NCBI GenBank assembly: GCA_029747585.1
Contig: JAPEVF010000010.1
Coordinates: 62,001 to 126,000, forward strand
DNA length: 64,000 nt
Reading direction: 5' to 3'
Origin: Pleurotus djamor
Taxonomy: Eukaryota; Basidiomycota; Agaricomycetes; Agaricales; Pleurotaceae
Shown: piece by piece, positions 35,101 to 47,112 of the stretch
Position numbering within the stretch: position 1 is the first letter of the stretch
Layout: every line of letters begins with the position of its first letter
Position numbers and translations under genes: made by a program
The notes under the pieces: model-generated
What the model was told of the DNA's origin: nothing
Databases searched by the model: none
Seen by the model: the letters and a program-made list of their open reading frames with translations, nothing else

Positions 35101-38100
35101 CAGCGTTAAAAGGAGGCGACCTGGGCAGTAATGAATAACAGAGTGAGTTTGCAACGAAGAGAACGAAGTTACCAATGTTCTTGGCCAGTTAGACCGGCGT
35201 AAGCCGCAACCAACAGTCGTTCTTGGTTGGGGCGAAGGTAATGAAGCTGACAACGTTCGCCCGGATTGATCTGCAGCCGAGACGTGCTACCATGCTCCCG
35301 AATGTAGATCGGCCTATTGAGGTCGTTCTTCATAAGGAATCGTGGGGCTATAGTGATCACCTTGGTGAGCTTGTACTTTCCAAGCCCCTCAGACCAAGAA
35401 ATGCCAATGTGTATCTCTTCCTTTTTCTTCGGCACGGGCATGACAAAGGCCGTTTCAGCCGCGGGGGCCTCGAGACTAAGAACCTAACAGTGGGTTAGTG
35501 AATCTATAAATTTCCAGAATTTCTGGTGTTCACTTTTGACCAGGCAGAATCGCCTAGTTTGAATGTAAAATCGGTGGAATACTCGTGGGGATGTGACAGC
35601 ACTGAGAAATTCAAGTATCTTTCTTGCTAGAGTTGGTTTGGAACTTACTGAATGGTTGCGTAGAAGCGAGGATAGCTATGTACTATGTTATTCTGTGTTG
35701 AAAATGGGGATGGGATTCAATCACATACCAGGGTCCACCTCTCCTGCGGCCTCTTGCGGAGCACCAGCTCTGCCAGCACGGGTAGACTTGACAGAAAAAG
35801 GTATTCCGGTCTTGTTGACAATAAGGTATGGTGCATAAATTTGGACTTTGAAAGCCCCACCGGACTCGGGATATCGGCTGCATACGTCGATGAGCACTGA
35901 TACTTGACATCATAGAAGTATAACGTACACATAGTTTAGAAAAAGGTCTAGTTTCCGTCCTCGAGCATCGCGCATACTGAGTTTGCGTTCGAAGTCAAAG
36001 TCTGAATTCTCGTCAGTGTTGATGATGGCAAAATCACTTTGTTTGAAGACTGGTTCAAACATCAATACGAGTTCACGTTGATAGAAACGGGTTTCCCCAC
36101 CAGTATCTTGAACCTCAACATTGAGAAGGACAAGATGAGAGAGTTCCACACAGTGGACAGGCATGATTCCTCCTTTCCTCAAATAGCTTCTCCAATTTTG
36201 GTCGGTATCTTTGTCATATATACGGTATTGCATGTTGAAGGGTAGAAGGTTTTCGAGCTCGAGGGGAGCGCGTAGCTTCAACTTTATCCTCGGTATTTTC
36301 CTGGAGAGACACATCAGACGGCGCACTTTTGTTTTATTTTTTAAAAAATGGGGACCACCAACCTGGGCGAATTTTCACCTTCCGTTTGGACCCACGCTTG
36401 GAAACGGAATGCAGCTTCTTTCGGATCGGTATGGGGACAACGTATGGTGAATGACTTTCTGGATATAAGGTCTTCTGTGCGAATAGCAGGGCACCATTTG
36501 AACCCGAACCCCTCTAATCACAGATGGGCTTAGGAGCAAGAAGCAGGTAAAGCAGGTGATCTACTTACGATCTGGTTGTATCCTCACTTTGGTGTGCCCT
36601 ACAGCCTCGATTGGTAACGCGAAATCATACCCAGGGGGAATTTTTTCAATCGGTGAGATAGGGTGACCGGCCTGATCTATCAAAGTAAGCTCTATGGGGT
36701 ACAGTGTTTGATTCTCCACTTGATAGGTTGATCTGAGAATGACCGTTTTGACCGTTTCCTCCACCTTCACTTCACATAGAAGGCGGTAGGGATGTCTATC
36801 GGCGCGTTGGAGGGAGAAAACGCATTCGCCTTCTTTGTCCACGGGGACGCGTAGTTCGTTCCAGGGCTTACCGTCAAAGCCTACACCTAGATAATTGGGC
36901 TCTGAGGAGGTAACGTGCTATGTCCCCAAAGGAGTGAGATAGATTCAACTGAACAGTTGCTGTCACTTACCTCACGAAGAGTTTGCCAATCACTAAAGCG
37001 CCAATCGACTGATTGAGCGGCGGCGACTTTAAGTCGAGGAGAGACTTTCGCCGGTTCTTTGGACGACTCTGGGGCAGCCCAGATCGATATGGGATAGCCA
37101 GTCCTATTCCACACGCGGTACGGAGCATAACTTCCACGAGCTTTTTGGAGGACGCGGTCGCCCTCTTTCCCCCACATTTTCCAGGTGGCGGCAACAAGCT
37201 CAGCAAACGTAGCACTAATGTTGACATCGAGCCGATCACGGGATGTCACGACCACGTTGAGGCTACCTAACGACCTATTAACCTGGTGACTTGGTTAAGA
37301 GGATGAATGGGCATATATTGAACGTATTCACCGAGGATGTAAACGACCAGGGGTCAATCACTGTGGATCCATGAGGAACGCAATTTAGGAAAGTGTTCAT
37401 GTAGACGTACATGGTTCCCAGTGTGAATTCGTAATGTTCCAATAGCTGATTTGGGTTGCTATTGTCGTCGTGGCCTGGAGCTACTATATGCTTCAGTAAC
37501 CTGCACGACGGAGCTGTGGGCGAAGTTACCTCGCCAGACCAATCTTTAGCGCCCACGATAAATGGCTTCATCTTGAGATGCAGCATGGGTTGTTCGTGCA
37601 TATCCCCGATCAGAATGAGTCGGAACCCATCAAATGATCCCGAGAGCTACTTATAATATTAGAGTCAACAAAGATATCATCAGTGAAAGTGCACCTGTTC
37701 TTTCGAAGTTATAGCTCTCGCTTTGCCAATCGGCTGGGACAGCGCCTTGCTGTCATTGAGTGACACAACCTGCGACTGGGAGGAATTTGCAACGTTTGAT
37801 TTTCCCTGTGACTCTGCGTACATTGAAATGGCTTTGTTGACGATTGTCGTTATCACATTAATATCTCTATATGATGCGCGAAGGACGATGGGCTTGGAGT
37901 TAATTTCGATACTCATCATTTGTTGTGTTGAAGACGTCCGGGTGTCCATTGACAGGGTCATATCGAAGTCGTCCAAGAATCGAACACTCTCGTCCTCCTT
38001 GCCCATATGTAGCAAAGACATGCCAAGGCGGTTGATCGTAAGAGCGAGGATGCCCTAAACACCAATCAGTGGCACGGTCAGACGATACAATGTGCTCGGC

Positions 38101-41100
38101 TTACTTGTTGAGACACCAAAAGGTGTTCAATGGAAAGCCTGATTGACTGAGTGGCGGGATCGGTGTCATCGGCGAGGACACTGAGAGATACATCGTGGAG
38201 ATCAACGCGGAAGTCAAATGATCTAGCTTGAGGTTGGGCTGATGGCGTTGAGTTTGCCGGTTCTATTTGAGCCCTCGCCGATGTTTCGTCGCCCATGCTT
38301 TCAGGTGATGAAGCGAGCGTTAGGAAGTCGAGGAGGGAGAAAACAGGATCCACCGAAAAGATCACTTTCGGTGCATCCACAGTTAAAACTGCGAGTGAGG
38401 ACGGGTTAGATCCACCAGTCATCGTGTATAGGAGTATGAACTGGTTTCTATTATGTTGCGCAGCTGGTATTATCTCCCTAAACCGAGTATTTCCAGGGCG
38501 AGTGTTACTGATTGTGAAAGACTGAAGAACGACCTGGGCTTCTCCAGAACCATCGGAAAGAAGTTTGAACCTCAAAGAGTTGTTGCGTAGAGCAAATCGA
38601 GAAATGCCATGGTCTTTGAGATCTGCAGGTGTAAACGCATGTGAATCGTATAAGTGAAGCTTGATTGCATCAACAACGACAGTGACTTCCAGGCTAGTCC
38701 ATGGTTTGGTACCGGAACCTGAAGCCGTTGGGTGGAGCTCAGGGTGAAGGTCCGCAGACTGCGAAGCGGTGGGTACTATTTGCGAGGAGGTGGAAACGTT
38801 CTCGCTCTCAGAACCGGCATTCGGAGCCATAAACACTCGAGGAATAGACCGCGACAAGTCGAGGAGAATGCCATACTGTGTCTGAGTCAGGTGCAGGCGA
38901 ACATCAGATATATTGACTGAAATCTAGAAGCAGTTGAGCTCAGGTTAGTACGGACACAAGCCAGCAAGCTGGGTAAACGTACCTGACTATCTGGAGAATG
39001 TATATCACGACGACGATCCACATTCACTTTCTGGAGCATCTTGGCGGTAATGGTGATATCATCAATCATTTTCAGCGATGAAAGTTCGTTATTCCGATGC
39101 AACTGCGACGTGAGTTGAATCCCTTGGAGGCTAGCCGTTAAATGCTGATCTGTGCCTTTGTATGAATTGAATGCCCTCATTTCACCAAGGCGCATGACGA
39201 GCATATTACGAGCACGTGTCGAATCGGAGGGGAATATTACGATGGGGGAGTTGACCGTGATGTCGAACTTCATTTTCTCGATCTCGGAAGCTCTCTGAAC
39301 GGCAGCTTGCGTAGCTGCATCGTAAAGTCCCTTGAGCTTGGCGAGGCTGGTGGTAAACAGGTAGAGGTCATGTAGGGGACGTTCGATGAAGAAAATCTTC
39401 AAGGAAGCAGATCGAAGAAAGACGAAGGACTTGACTCCCTGATAACCCTCTGCCTCAGGGTCGTACGTTTCGTATCTAAACTCGGCAAAGTTTTCTCCTT
39501 CGATGGAAAGGACATGATCGAGGGTATCGGACTTTGTATTGTCGTCGCTGAGAGTCAAATTCCCCAATTTGCCTTTGATTTCCATGGTACTTGGATGAAG
39601 GAGAATGTCAACATCGGCGGTCGACAGTGCCAGCGTCGCGAAGCTTTCTAGCTCATGCATGAAACGCACTAGAAGTAGAGTGAGCGGGAAAGCTGGGTAT
39701 ATTCGTAAGTGTAACACCAACCTTGGGCGGAGGCCAAATGAATGACAACACGGATTTTGTCTTTAGAAGGGGCTTGAGGAGTAGCGGTAGGGGCCCCCTC
39801 TAGGCTGAGGGTGGGGTGACTGTCCTCGACTTGTGGAGGAGGAGGAGCAGCTTGCGGGACAAAGGTAGACATGATGAAATCATATAAAGCTATTACTGGC
39901 TTCGGTTCGGCTCGGAAGATGAAGGTTGATAGCTGAATGTCTACGTTTTGTGAGATGCCATCAAAGACTGACACAAACTCGGGTGACGTCCGCTGTACTC
40001 TTTGGTACGTCACATGTAGGAGGTCATCGTTTGTCTGGTTATTTTCATCCTTGGACGATATCAGTTTAAGGGCGCGCGAATTCGGTTGCAGGAACTCCAT
40101 GGAAAGTGTCCTAAAATTGAGATCGTCAGACGTGGTTTATAGAGGGCGCTTGGAACAGCGTACCTTAGCTTCACGACGACTTTCATGTCATACTTAGCCT
40201 GGGTCAACCCAAGTGCGAAGTGTTGGAGAGCGATCGAGCCCAGTTCCCTCTCTGTGCGTTGTCCAGTCGACTTAGAGATTGAGGCTCGGAGGTCATCGAC
40301 TCCGAAGTTGAGTTCAAACACAGTACGACGGAGGAGTAATGGCTATACGGTAGGGATAAGCCACTGCTCGCGTCGTGGGGGATACAACTTACATCGGAAG
40401 TATCTGGCTGGGTTTCAAGCTGACTTTGTGCTTCTTCATCCCCCGATTCATGGTCCGGCAACTCTTCGACGTGGTACTCTCGGCCAACACCACTAGAGAA
40501 GAGACGATTGTCAAACTGGAACCCAATCCCATCGCCGGCTGGAAGAGGCTCATGAGAATCTTCGTCAGGGAAATTGGGCATGCAAACATCCAGCAAGCGC
40601 ATCAGGGCCTTGTACTTTGAGTCGGAGAAATTGACATGAAGCGAGGGGAGTTTCCCGTTGACTTTGAACCGAGTGATGTTGAGTGCACCAGGAACTATCG
40701 AGCTTTGGACTTGGAACTCGAGGTTCGTTCGTTCCAATAAGTGAAGCGAATCCGCTGACTTCGAGGTAAGTGCATCTCTGCAAGACTCTAAATTGTCACC
40801 AAGGATGAACTGACGACGAATCAGCGGCGACAAATTTGAAAGACGTAAAGGAATACCTACCTGGGCATCGTGAAGCTTGAATTTGAATTTATCATAGACC
40901 ATGTTTTCCAGTTGCTTGTGATCGCGGTCCGTGTACGCCCTCTTCCGTTTTTCATTGATTGTTCGCTTGTTTGCGGCTCGGTCCGCCAACTCGCTTTCGA
41001 CGGCGATGTGTCCAGCATCAATGAACAGATGCTTGCATTGTGTGGTGTGAATGCTTAAGAGGGGGTTTAGCTTGCGGATATAGCTCGAGGCGGAGGAAAC

Positions 41101-43771
41101 AACCCACCTCTCCGGAATGATAATCACTGGGGCGTTGAGGTCGACCTGGATATCCAAAGTCTTCGAAGTTTCCAAAGCGTATTCAAGGACGGCACGACTT
41201 TGATTACGGAGGGTTTCAAGGTTTTCGCTAGCTGCATTCTAAACCACGCGTCATTCACCCGAATCTCAGCATTAAATCGATATAAAGCACGTACCAAAAG
41301 CGCTTCCACAGACTCAAGCTGACTAGCCGGCGGTTTGAAAAACTTGTATATCGCCTCCACATATCCTTTATTATACATGATCTCCATAGGGCGCAGGCGC
41401 AATGTCAACGCATTGTCCGCGCGATCATCTAGTGGGTTGTGTTCGAAATTGATATAGAAGAACGCTGAATCAGTCGTAGTTTGTGATTCCTGCAATTGCT
41501 TCAGTTCCTTAACCTGAACAATCTGGGGATACAAAGTGGAGGGCGTCGTGTAGTCGTACACGCTGAAGTTACCCAGTGCGACAGACCCTTCGAAGTTATC
41601 GTGTCTTTGGATGCCATTCGCTCGGAAGTCTTCAAAAACGATGGAAATGATATCCGTCGGCGTACCACTGGGAGCGGTCTGCAAGGAGAAGGTCCCTTTC
41701 TTCAGGTGAGCACCGCCCGTGATCTTCAGGAGGTTACGGGGCAATGCTCCGGACGAGCTATCCGCCTCGATCTCAAACTCTTCTTCGGGCTTTCCGAAGT
41801 TTGGATCACCGGTCAATTCCTCCCACATGGCTTGAGTAGGAGCGCCATCGCGCTGAGGATCCCATTCAATGTCTTCATCCGCTTCCTTTTGACCAGTACC
41901 CGGGCCCGTTCCGAGGATCCAGCTGACCCATCCCTGGTTTTGCGCTTCTTTTTTNGTTCTTATCTTCGAGTAGGCGCCGGCGTAGAGCTTTATTCCGAGC
42001 TAGTTCACTTGAGGCCCGGGAACGATATGATCGAATGTCCTCATACGAAAGAAGTCTCTCCAATTTGTCGATCTCGGCTAGTTCCTGAGAAGATATTAGC
42101 CTGTGCGAACACAGTACAGTGCACGGCTGAAACAAACCTCATCGGTGGGCGCGCCAGTTAAACGCTTTTGGTGTAACTCGATATATCTCTTTCGCCGATC
42201 GCGTCGTTCGGCAAAGTACTCCCAAGACCACGTTCGGTTGTGCTGATGAACGCCATCACGGATAGCGTCCAGCGCATACCGGAAACGTGCAACGGAAGGG
42301 TTCTTGGCGAACTCACTGTCGTTCGGTCGGTATTTTCGATACTAAACACAAACTCAGCGATCAATCACAACGCGTCATGAAGGCGTGACCAACCTGCAAT
42401 TGGCGGACGTAGAAGTGATACATCTCAACAAGAGATATCGCGTCCCTGTACTGGTGTTCATCAAGTCGGAACCCGACTTCGTTGAAGAGAAGTTGAATGT
42501 CGTATTTCGGTCTTGATTTACTAATCCGCTTGTTGATGATCATCTAGATTTCGGAGACGGGTAAGCCATTGATAAGAGGGTGAAACTTCTAACTTACTCG
42601 ACCTTCCCCGGATATAGGTTTGAGGATATATTGATGTTTAGCCGTCTTGGTATCGTCGCAGATCTATGACGTGGGCGTTAAGGCAGAATTGGGATGGAGG
42701 AGGTCAACCAACCATATCCTTGAACTTCTTGAGTGTGTCACTTGTTGTCTTCCCAGATAGGCTTGAACAATCTGTATCAAAGTACACGGCGAGCGATTCC
42801 AACTTCCCGAGCTGGATAAAGAATGTTTGAGTGGGTCACTCATCGATTTCATAGACCAAATGAAATCACCTTATGGACGGTGCGAACGAAACCTTCGATG
42901 AAGGCGGGTTCCCAGTTTTCATTTACNGAAAACGCGGTGAAACCNGCAAGCGTGATACCCACCGCGAATGGGTGCTATATGCGGGGATCAGAGGAGGAGG
43001 ATGNTNTNGGAGACGCGACGCGACATACACCGGGAACGCTCAATTGGTCTTCGTATCGAATGTGNATGTTCTTGACAGTGACTTGNACGTTGTTGATAAT
43101 TTTGGCCATCATGGCNTGTATGAGTCCTTGCGAGTTGGGATCATCTTTCTCTTGNTGATCTGNGCGTNNNGGGNNANTNNNAAGTTGTAGTANAGGCAGA
43201 NGTATATGATCGCACCTTGGACTTGCTGCTGCTTTAGCTCGGGTTTAACATCCAGACTATTGACACGCGCCATTTTGAGTGTATGGACACGGTCTGCTTC
43301 TTCATCGGGATCATATGTCGCCTGGGCTGTCGGAATTACAAGCAAGTATACATCTTCAATGAGAACCTCTACGGGTTGGTTTCCGAGGTTCAGCCAATGG
43401 AGAGATAGAGTGAAATTGCCGAGGTGTCCTAAAACGGAGAAGTAAGTTGTAGATCCACGAGAAATTCTCGATCTTCCACCTTCAGCAACATCAACGGGTA
43501 GCTTCAGCTTATCGAGGACACCCTTCTTTAGTTTCAAATGGCGCAGGGTGATTTGACCTATGCGAAGGATAAACACGGGATGGAACGGTGATTAAAGGCG
43601 GCTGACCCTGTCCGATGCCATAGTTTAGCTGATTCAAGTCGAGATTCTCAACATATGGGGCCAGAATTCGGTTGAATATCTAGGTGGAGAGGTGGGTACN
43701 TNGACTGCGCGACAAAGATGGNTGAGGCNTACCCTGTTGAGCACCTCCCTGCCAGGATTTAGCCACCACAT
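32190..43771 (-). CDS. vps13: Vps13-family lipid-transfer protein
   Basis: Rod-like bridge protein that moves lipids at membrane contact sites. The chorein N-terminus reads MWWLNPGREVLNR, then (after an N-bearing intron) IFNRILAPYVENLDLNQLNY, GIGQGQITLRHLKLKKGVLD, KLKLPVDV. The long central repeats include SSGALPRNLLKITGGAHLKK and LDIQVDLNAPVIIIPERW. The Vps13 adaptor-binding/SHR-BD region is seen around 34.9-37.2 kb (NRPIYIREHGSTSRLQINPG; YPIELTLIDQAGHPISPIEK). The C-terminus has an ATG2-C-like block (about 33.4 kb) and a PH-like domain ending VVRMLNLRRKMD. Start ATG 43771; stop near 32190. With dozens of ~55-nt introns removed I estimate 3,000-3,150 residues, the usual size. N bases at 41955 and 42927-43201, and unplaced exon borders, make the exact protein uncertain. 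Confidence 0.93.
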
Positions 43772-44548
43772 GTTANGCGTGTCGCGCTGGTATTAGAGGC
43801 GACGAGATCGTTGAGGTCAAGTTGTCCGGATGAATTAAGCACGGAGGTGTATGGATTGTGGGCAGGCCGTCGATGACCATGGCTTTACGTCAATGTTTGT
43901 TCTCGTTTGGGACNAAGGCTCTTGGGGAGTACGNTTGGCTACTTATACGGTGTGAGTCTGGTTCGCTCTGGTANTTCTCGAAGCTGGGCTGCAGCNGGCC
44001 AGAGTCCCCGGAGAAGGTAGTTTCATTGTAGCTACTGTATGTCGCCACAGGAGGCTGGGCCTCTGGGGTTTTGATCACCACCGTAAATATTCTTGGCATT
44101 TTGGGCGTTCAGGGTCCNATCCTGNNTNCCATCGTTACGCGAGACCCACACCTCCTACTCATCGACANCCTTCTGCCCGCTTGAACACTGCAAGCTCTCT
44201 CAAATTTAGCCGCACTCGTGTGTCCCACTCTTCTATTCATAGANANTGGAAACTTCGTCGGATATCGATGCCCCCTACACTGCCCACCCTTCGAATTAGC
44301 TCCGGGCGTGCCCCCAAAATTCTACCCAAAAGAAACCACCTGCCAGGCAACTGGGGCCAAATATATAGGCTGCCCGATCATTCCTGTTTATCCCGACCTG
44401 GTTCCGGTGTGATGTGACCAACAATGAGGCTGCTTGATTCTATCATATAAAAGAGCTAGAATGGGGTCGTGTGCTCGTTGCCCCCAAGCACTACATCTTC
44501 CACCTCCTGCGCCAGCTTTCTATCTATAAATCATANCGAGCCTGCACC
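43772..44548. other. Divergent intergenic region with ambiguous bases, 777 bp
   Basis: Upstream of Vps13 (-) and of the unidentified rightward gene. It contains scattered N. A TATAAAA box at 44446-44452 lies about 100 bp before the ATG at 44549. The leftward frame at 43890-44099 has stop-masking N and no recognised content; I treat it as non-coding. Confidence 0.4.
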
Positions 44549-45290
44549 ATGCTCTCCGTTCTCACNCANACCTCTTTCTCGACCCCAAAAGCGGCGGCTG
44601 AGCCCTCCTTGACNGAGGTGAGCTCGTCGCCTTGGCTATGACTGTTCCAGTACTCAGCGGTCGGACAGGCTCCCAGCTTGCAAGACGCNGTTCGCCCTTT
44701 CGCGAGGTNAGCTTGTGTAGCTCCCCGCTGANAGCCCCTTCGTCTTACACATCCCCTTAGCCTCGTAATTGGCAAAGAACTNTCAGCNNTTCACCTCCAT
44801 TGCACGGTGCCCACCTGGTGNCATTCATCTTCTAATTGTAAGAGCCTCAGTTCCGCTCNCANCGACGTNAATCTNACTCGNTNTTGAAGGCCTTGACCTA
44901 CACGACCTACATGAGCTCCGTTCCCGCTTCCTTGTTTTCATCCACGATCTACTTCAATCCATTCGATCCAACGGGGTTGGTNCCTGTCTCGTTNCTGCAN
45001 GATCTCCGAAAACTCATCATNNTCNCCAGATCCACGCCTCGTACAGTCTTATTCCGTCAGATTNTAGNTGCTGCGTCGTCTGTGCAGTCCCCCCGGAGAT
45101 AGATGCTGCTCNTGCCAAAAACATCGTCACCGACCTCGTTCATCAGTCGGATCTCAAGCGGTACGTGTTTGCTTCCGCGCTTGCCTTGTTTCANGGTGTT
45201 TATGCTTAGCCTCAGAAAACACATCCTCATCGCGGAACTTGAACAAACACCGTGCCTCATTATTTCGTGACATTTTCGCGTCGCCGTAGG
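44549..45290 (+). CDS. Unidentified spliced gene in low-quality sequence
   Basis: A plausible start is the ATG at 44549 (MLSVLT, then TSFSTPKAAAEPSLTE up to a GTGAGC donor at 44618). A second exon may read YSAVGQAPSLQDAVRPFA, ending at a GTNAGC donor. Further right a coding-like exon holds DAAXAKNIVTDLVHQSDLKR and stops at a clear GTACGT donor at 45161. After a short intron the next exon reads LRKHILIAELEQTPCLIIS and a stop near 45280. Two frames are open through 44880-45110 because N bases hide stops, so I cannot settle the centre, and the end is approximate. I do not recognise the protein. A TATA box at 44446 supports rightward transcription. Confidence 0.35.
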
Positions 45291-45539
45291 GATGTACGAT
45301 ACTTCTAGCACGTTTGTACTTGGCTTTAGGATGGAAATATACCCGTGTCCGTCACTCCACATGTTGTCTTGAGCTTGTGTTTGGAAGAACTATGTCAGTT
45401 GAAATGACCAATATGATTGATGAACACGGTTATAAACCGGAGAAGGTTACGTAACGCGAGTCACACGCTGCCGTGGAACATTTTTAAGTTGGCTGAAGCC
45501 TGTTCGCGCTTTCGTTACGGTCTTTTCTGCTCCCTCCCA

Positions 45540-46803
45540 ATGGCTCCTCTTGCGGATTTCCTGCTCACCCTTGTACCACATAATGTCCCCCACCACTTCA
45601 CCAATTATGTACAGGGAAAAACGCCCATGTCCACCGACGTCGCCGTCTACTCAGCCCTCGCCTCTTACCTCGCCGTCATCTTTGGCATCCAGGCTATCAT
45701 GAAAAACCAACAGCCCTTGAAGCTGACATTCCTTTTTCAAGTACACAACGTCATTCTCAGCGCCGGCAGTCTCCTCCTCCTCGTTCTTATGCTCGAGGAG
45801 ATTTTGCCCATTGCGTGGAACCACGGCATCTTCTACGCCATGTGCTCTGAGCCCGCCTGGACCCCTGTACGTCGTTTTTACGCGTCGAACCTTGATGCAC
45901 GCTCATTGAACGCGTTTTAGCGCATGGAATTCTACTATATGATCAACTATTCATTCAAGTACCTAGAACTCATAGACACTGTTTTCCTGGCTCTCAAGAA
46001 GAAGCCCCTGGGTGAGTANCACGTTATGTTTCACTTTGGGNTCGGTTGACTTAGGAAGGGTCCCATAGCTTTCTTGCATGTCTTCCATCACTCGGCCACT
46101 GCTTTGCTTTGCTACTCTCAGCTTAATGGNAGAACCAGTGTGGTGAGTACGCATTTTTCTGCAACCCTCTCCATTTTTAACTTTCGCTCTTCTAGTCATG
46201 GGTCGTAATTTCGCTCAACCTTACTGTTCACGTCTTGATGTGTATGTTACAAGCGACCCCTCGCGTCACTCTTTCGCTCAATCTCCCCGACAGATTACTA
46301 CTACTACGCAACCGCTGGTGGCGCCAAGATATGGGTAGGTCGCGTCGTACACATCGATAGACCATTGCTAAACTTCGAACCTGCAGTGGAAAAAATACTT
46401 GACGACTATGCAAATTATCCAATTCGTAATCGACCTCTTTGTTGTTTATTTCGGCAGTACGTCTTCTCTTCTTTTTTCCCGACTGCGGATGGTTCTCATT
46501 ACGTTTTCTTAGCATACCAGCACTATGCATATACCTATTTCCGGGATACCATTCCCCACATCGATAACTGCGCCGGCACTGAACAGGCTGCTCTCTTCGG
46601 CTGCGGACTGCTCAGCAGCTACTTGCTCCTCTTCATCAACTTCTATATCCAGACCTACAAGAAGCCCGCCCGGAGTTCAAAACCCAAGGCCAACGGAAAC
46701 GGAGTTGCCAANGGGCNTGGGTNNGTACTCTCAGTCATCGTNCGCGCTCATGGTTCTCATNGTTCNTTCAGATCGAAGTAAACATACCTCCAAAACGCGC
46801 TAG
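45540..46803 (+). CDS. Fatty-acid elongase (ELO family)
   Basis: ER membrane 3-ketoacyl-CoA synthase that condenses malonyl-CoA with acyl-CoA in very-long-chain fatty-acid synthesis. Start ATG 45540 (MAPLADFLLTLVPHNVPHHF). Blocks seen: FLFQVHNVILSAGSLLLLVL, then MEFYYMINYSFKYLELIDTV with FLALKKKPL, the catalytic histidine box LHVFHHSATALL, a Tyr-rich run before ATAGGAKIW, WKKYLTTMQIIQFVIDLFVV, and a last helix FGCGLLSSYLLLFINFY. The tail is basic (KKPARSSKPKANGNG), a likely ER retention signal. Six small introns rejoin these in frame. N bases at 46017-46130 and 46712-46768 leave the extreme C-terminus and stop uncertain (46781 or 46803). Confidence 0.92.
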
Positions 46804-47112
46804 TAATTGGACCATCCTTATACCCATACACTTAGATGCTCCTAGTTCTGTCTTCTNTNNNNGGTTTCTCGGGTGTGGTCACGGCTTTCCGGCTGACGAT
46901 TGGTGGTAGTATCATTATATGTTAGCTTTAATACATGTAATCAATGATCGTCCCCCCGTTGTGACTACGAGCAATGTGAACATCAATCATCCAAGCTCGG
47001 TATACATTACACCGCCACATGTTTCGTAACACAGCTAGCNCTCTCAACCACCACCTTCATTTCCGTGTGTCCCTCTTCTGGTGACTTCATCCAAGTCTAA
47101 TCCCTTGCATAA
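46804..47112. other. Intergenic, 309 bp, with ambiguous bases
   Basis: Contains four consecutive N (46858-46861) and the 3' flank of the elongase gene. Nothing recognised. Confidence 0.45.

Noticed and set aside
43890..44099. 69-codon leftward frame upstream of Vps13
   Set aside because: Several N could hide stops, the content is unrecognised, and the Vps13 N-terminus is already complete at 43771.
45230..45290. CaaX-like end (CLIIS) on the unidentified gene
   Set aside because: The cysteine is five residues from the stop, not four, so it is not a prenylation motif.
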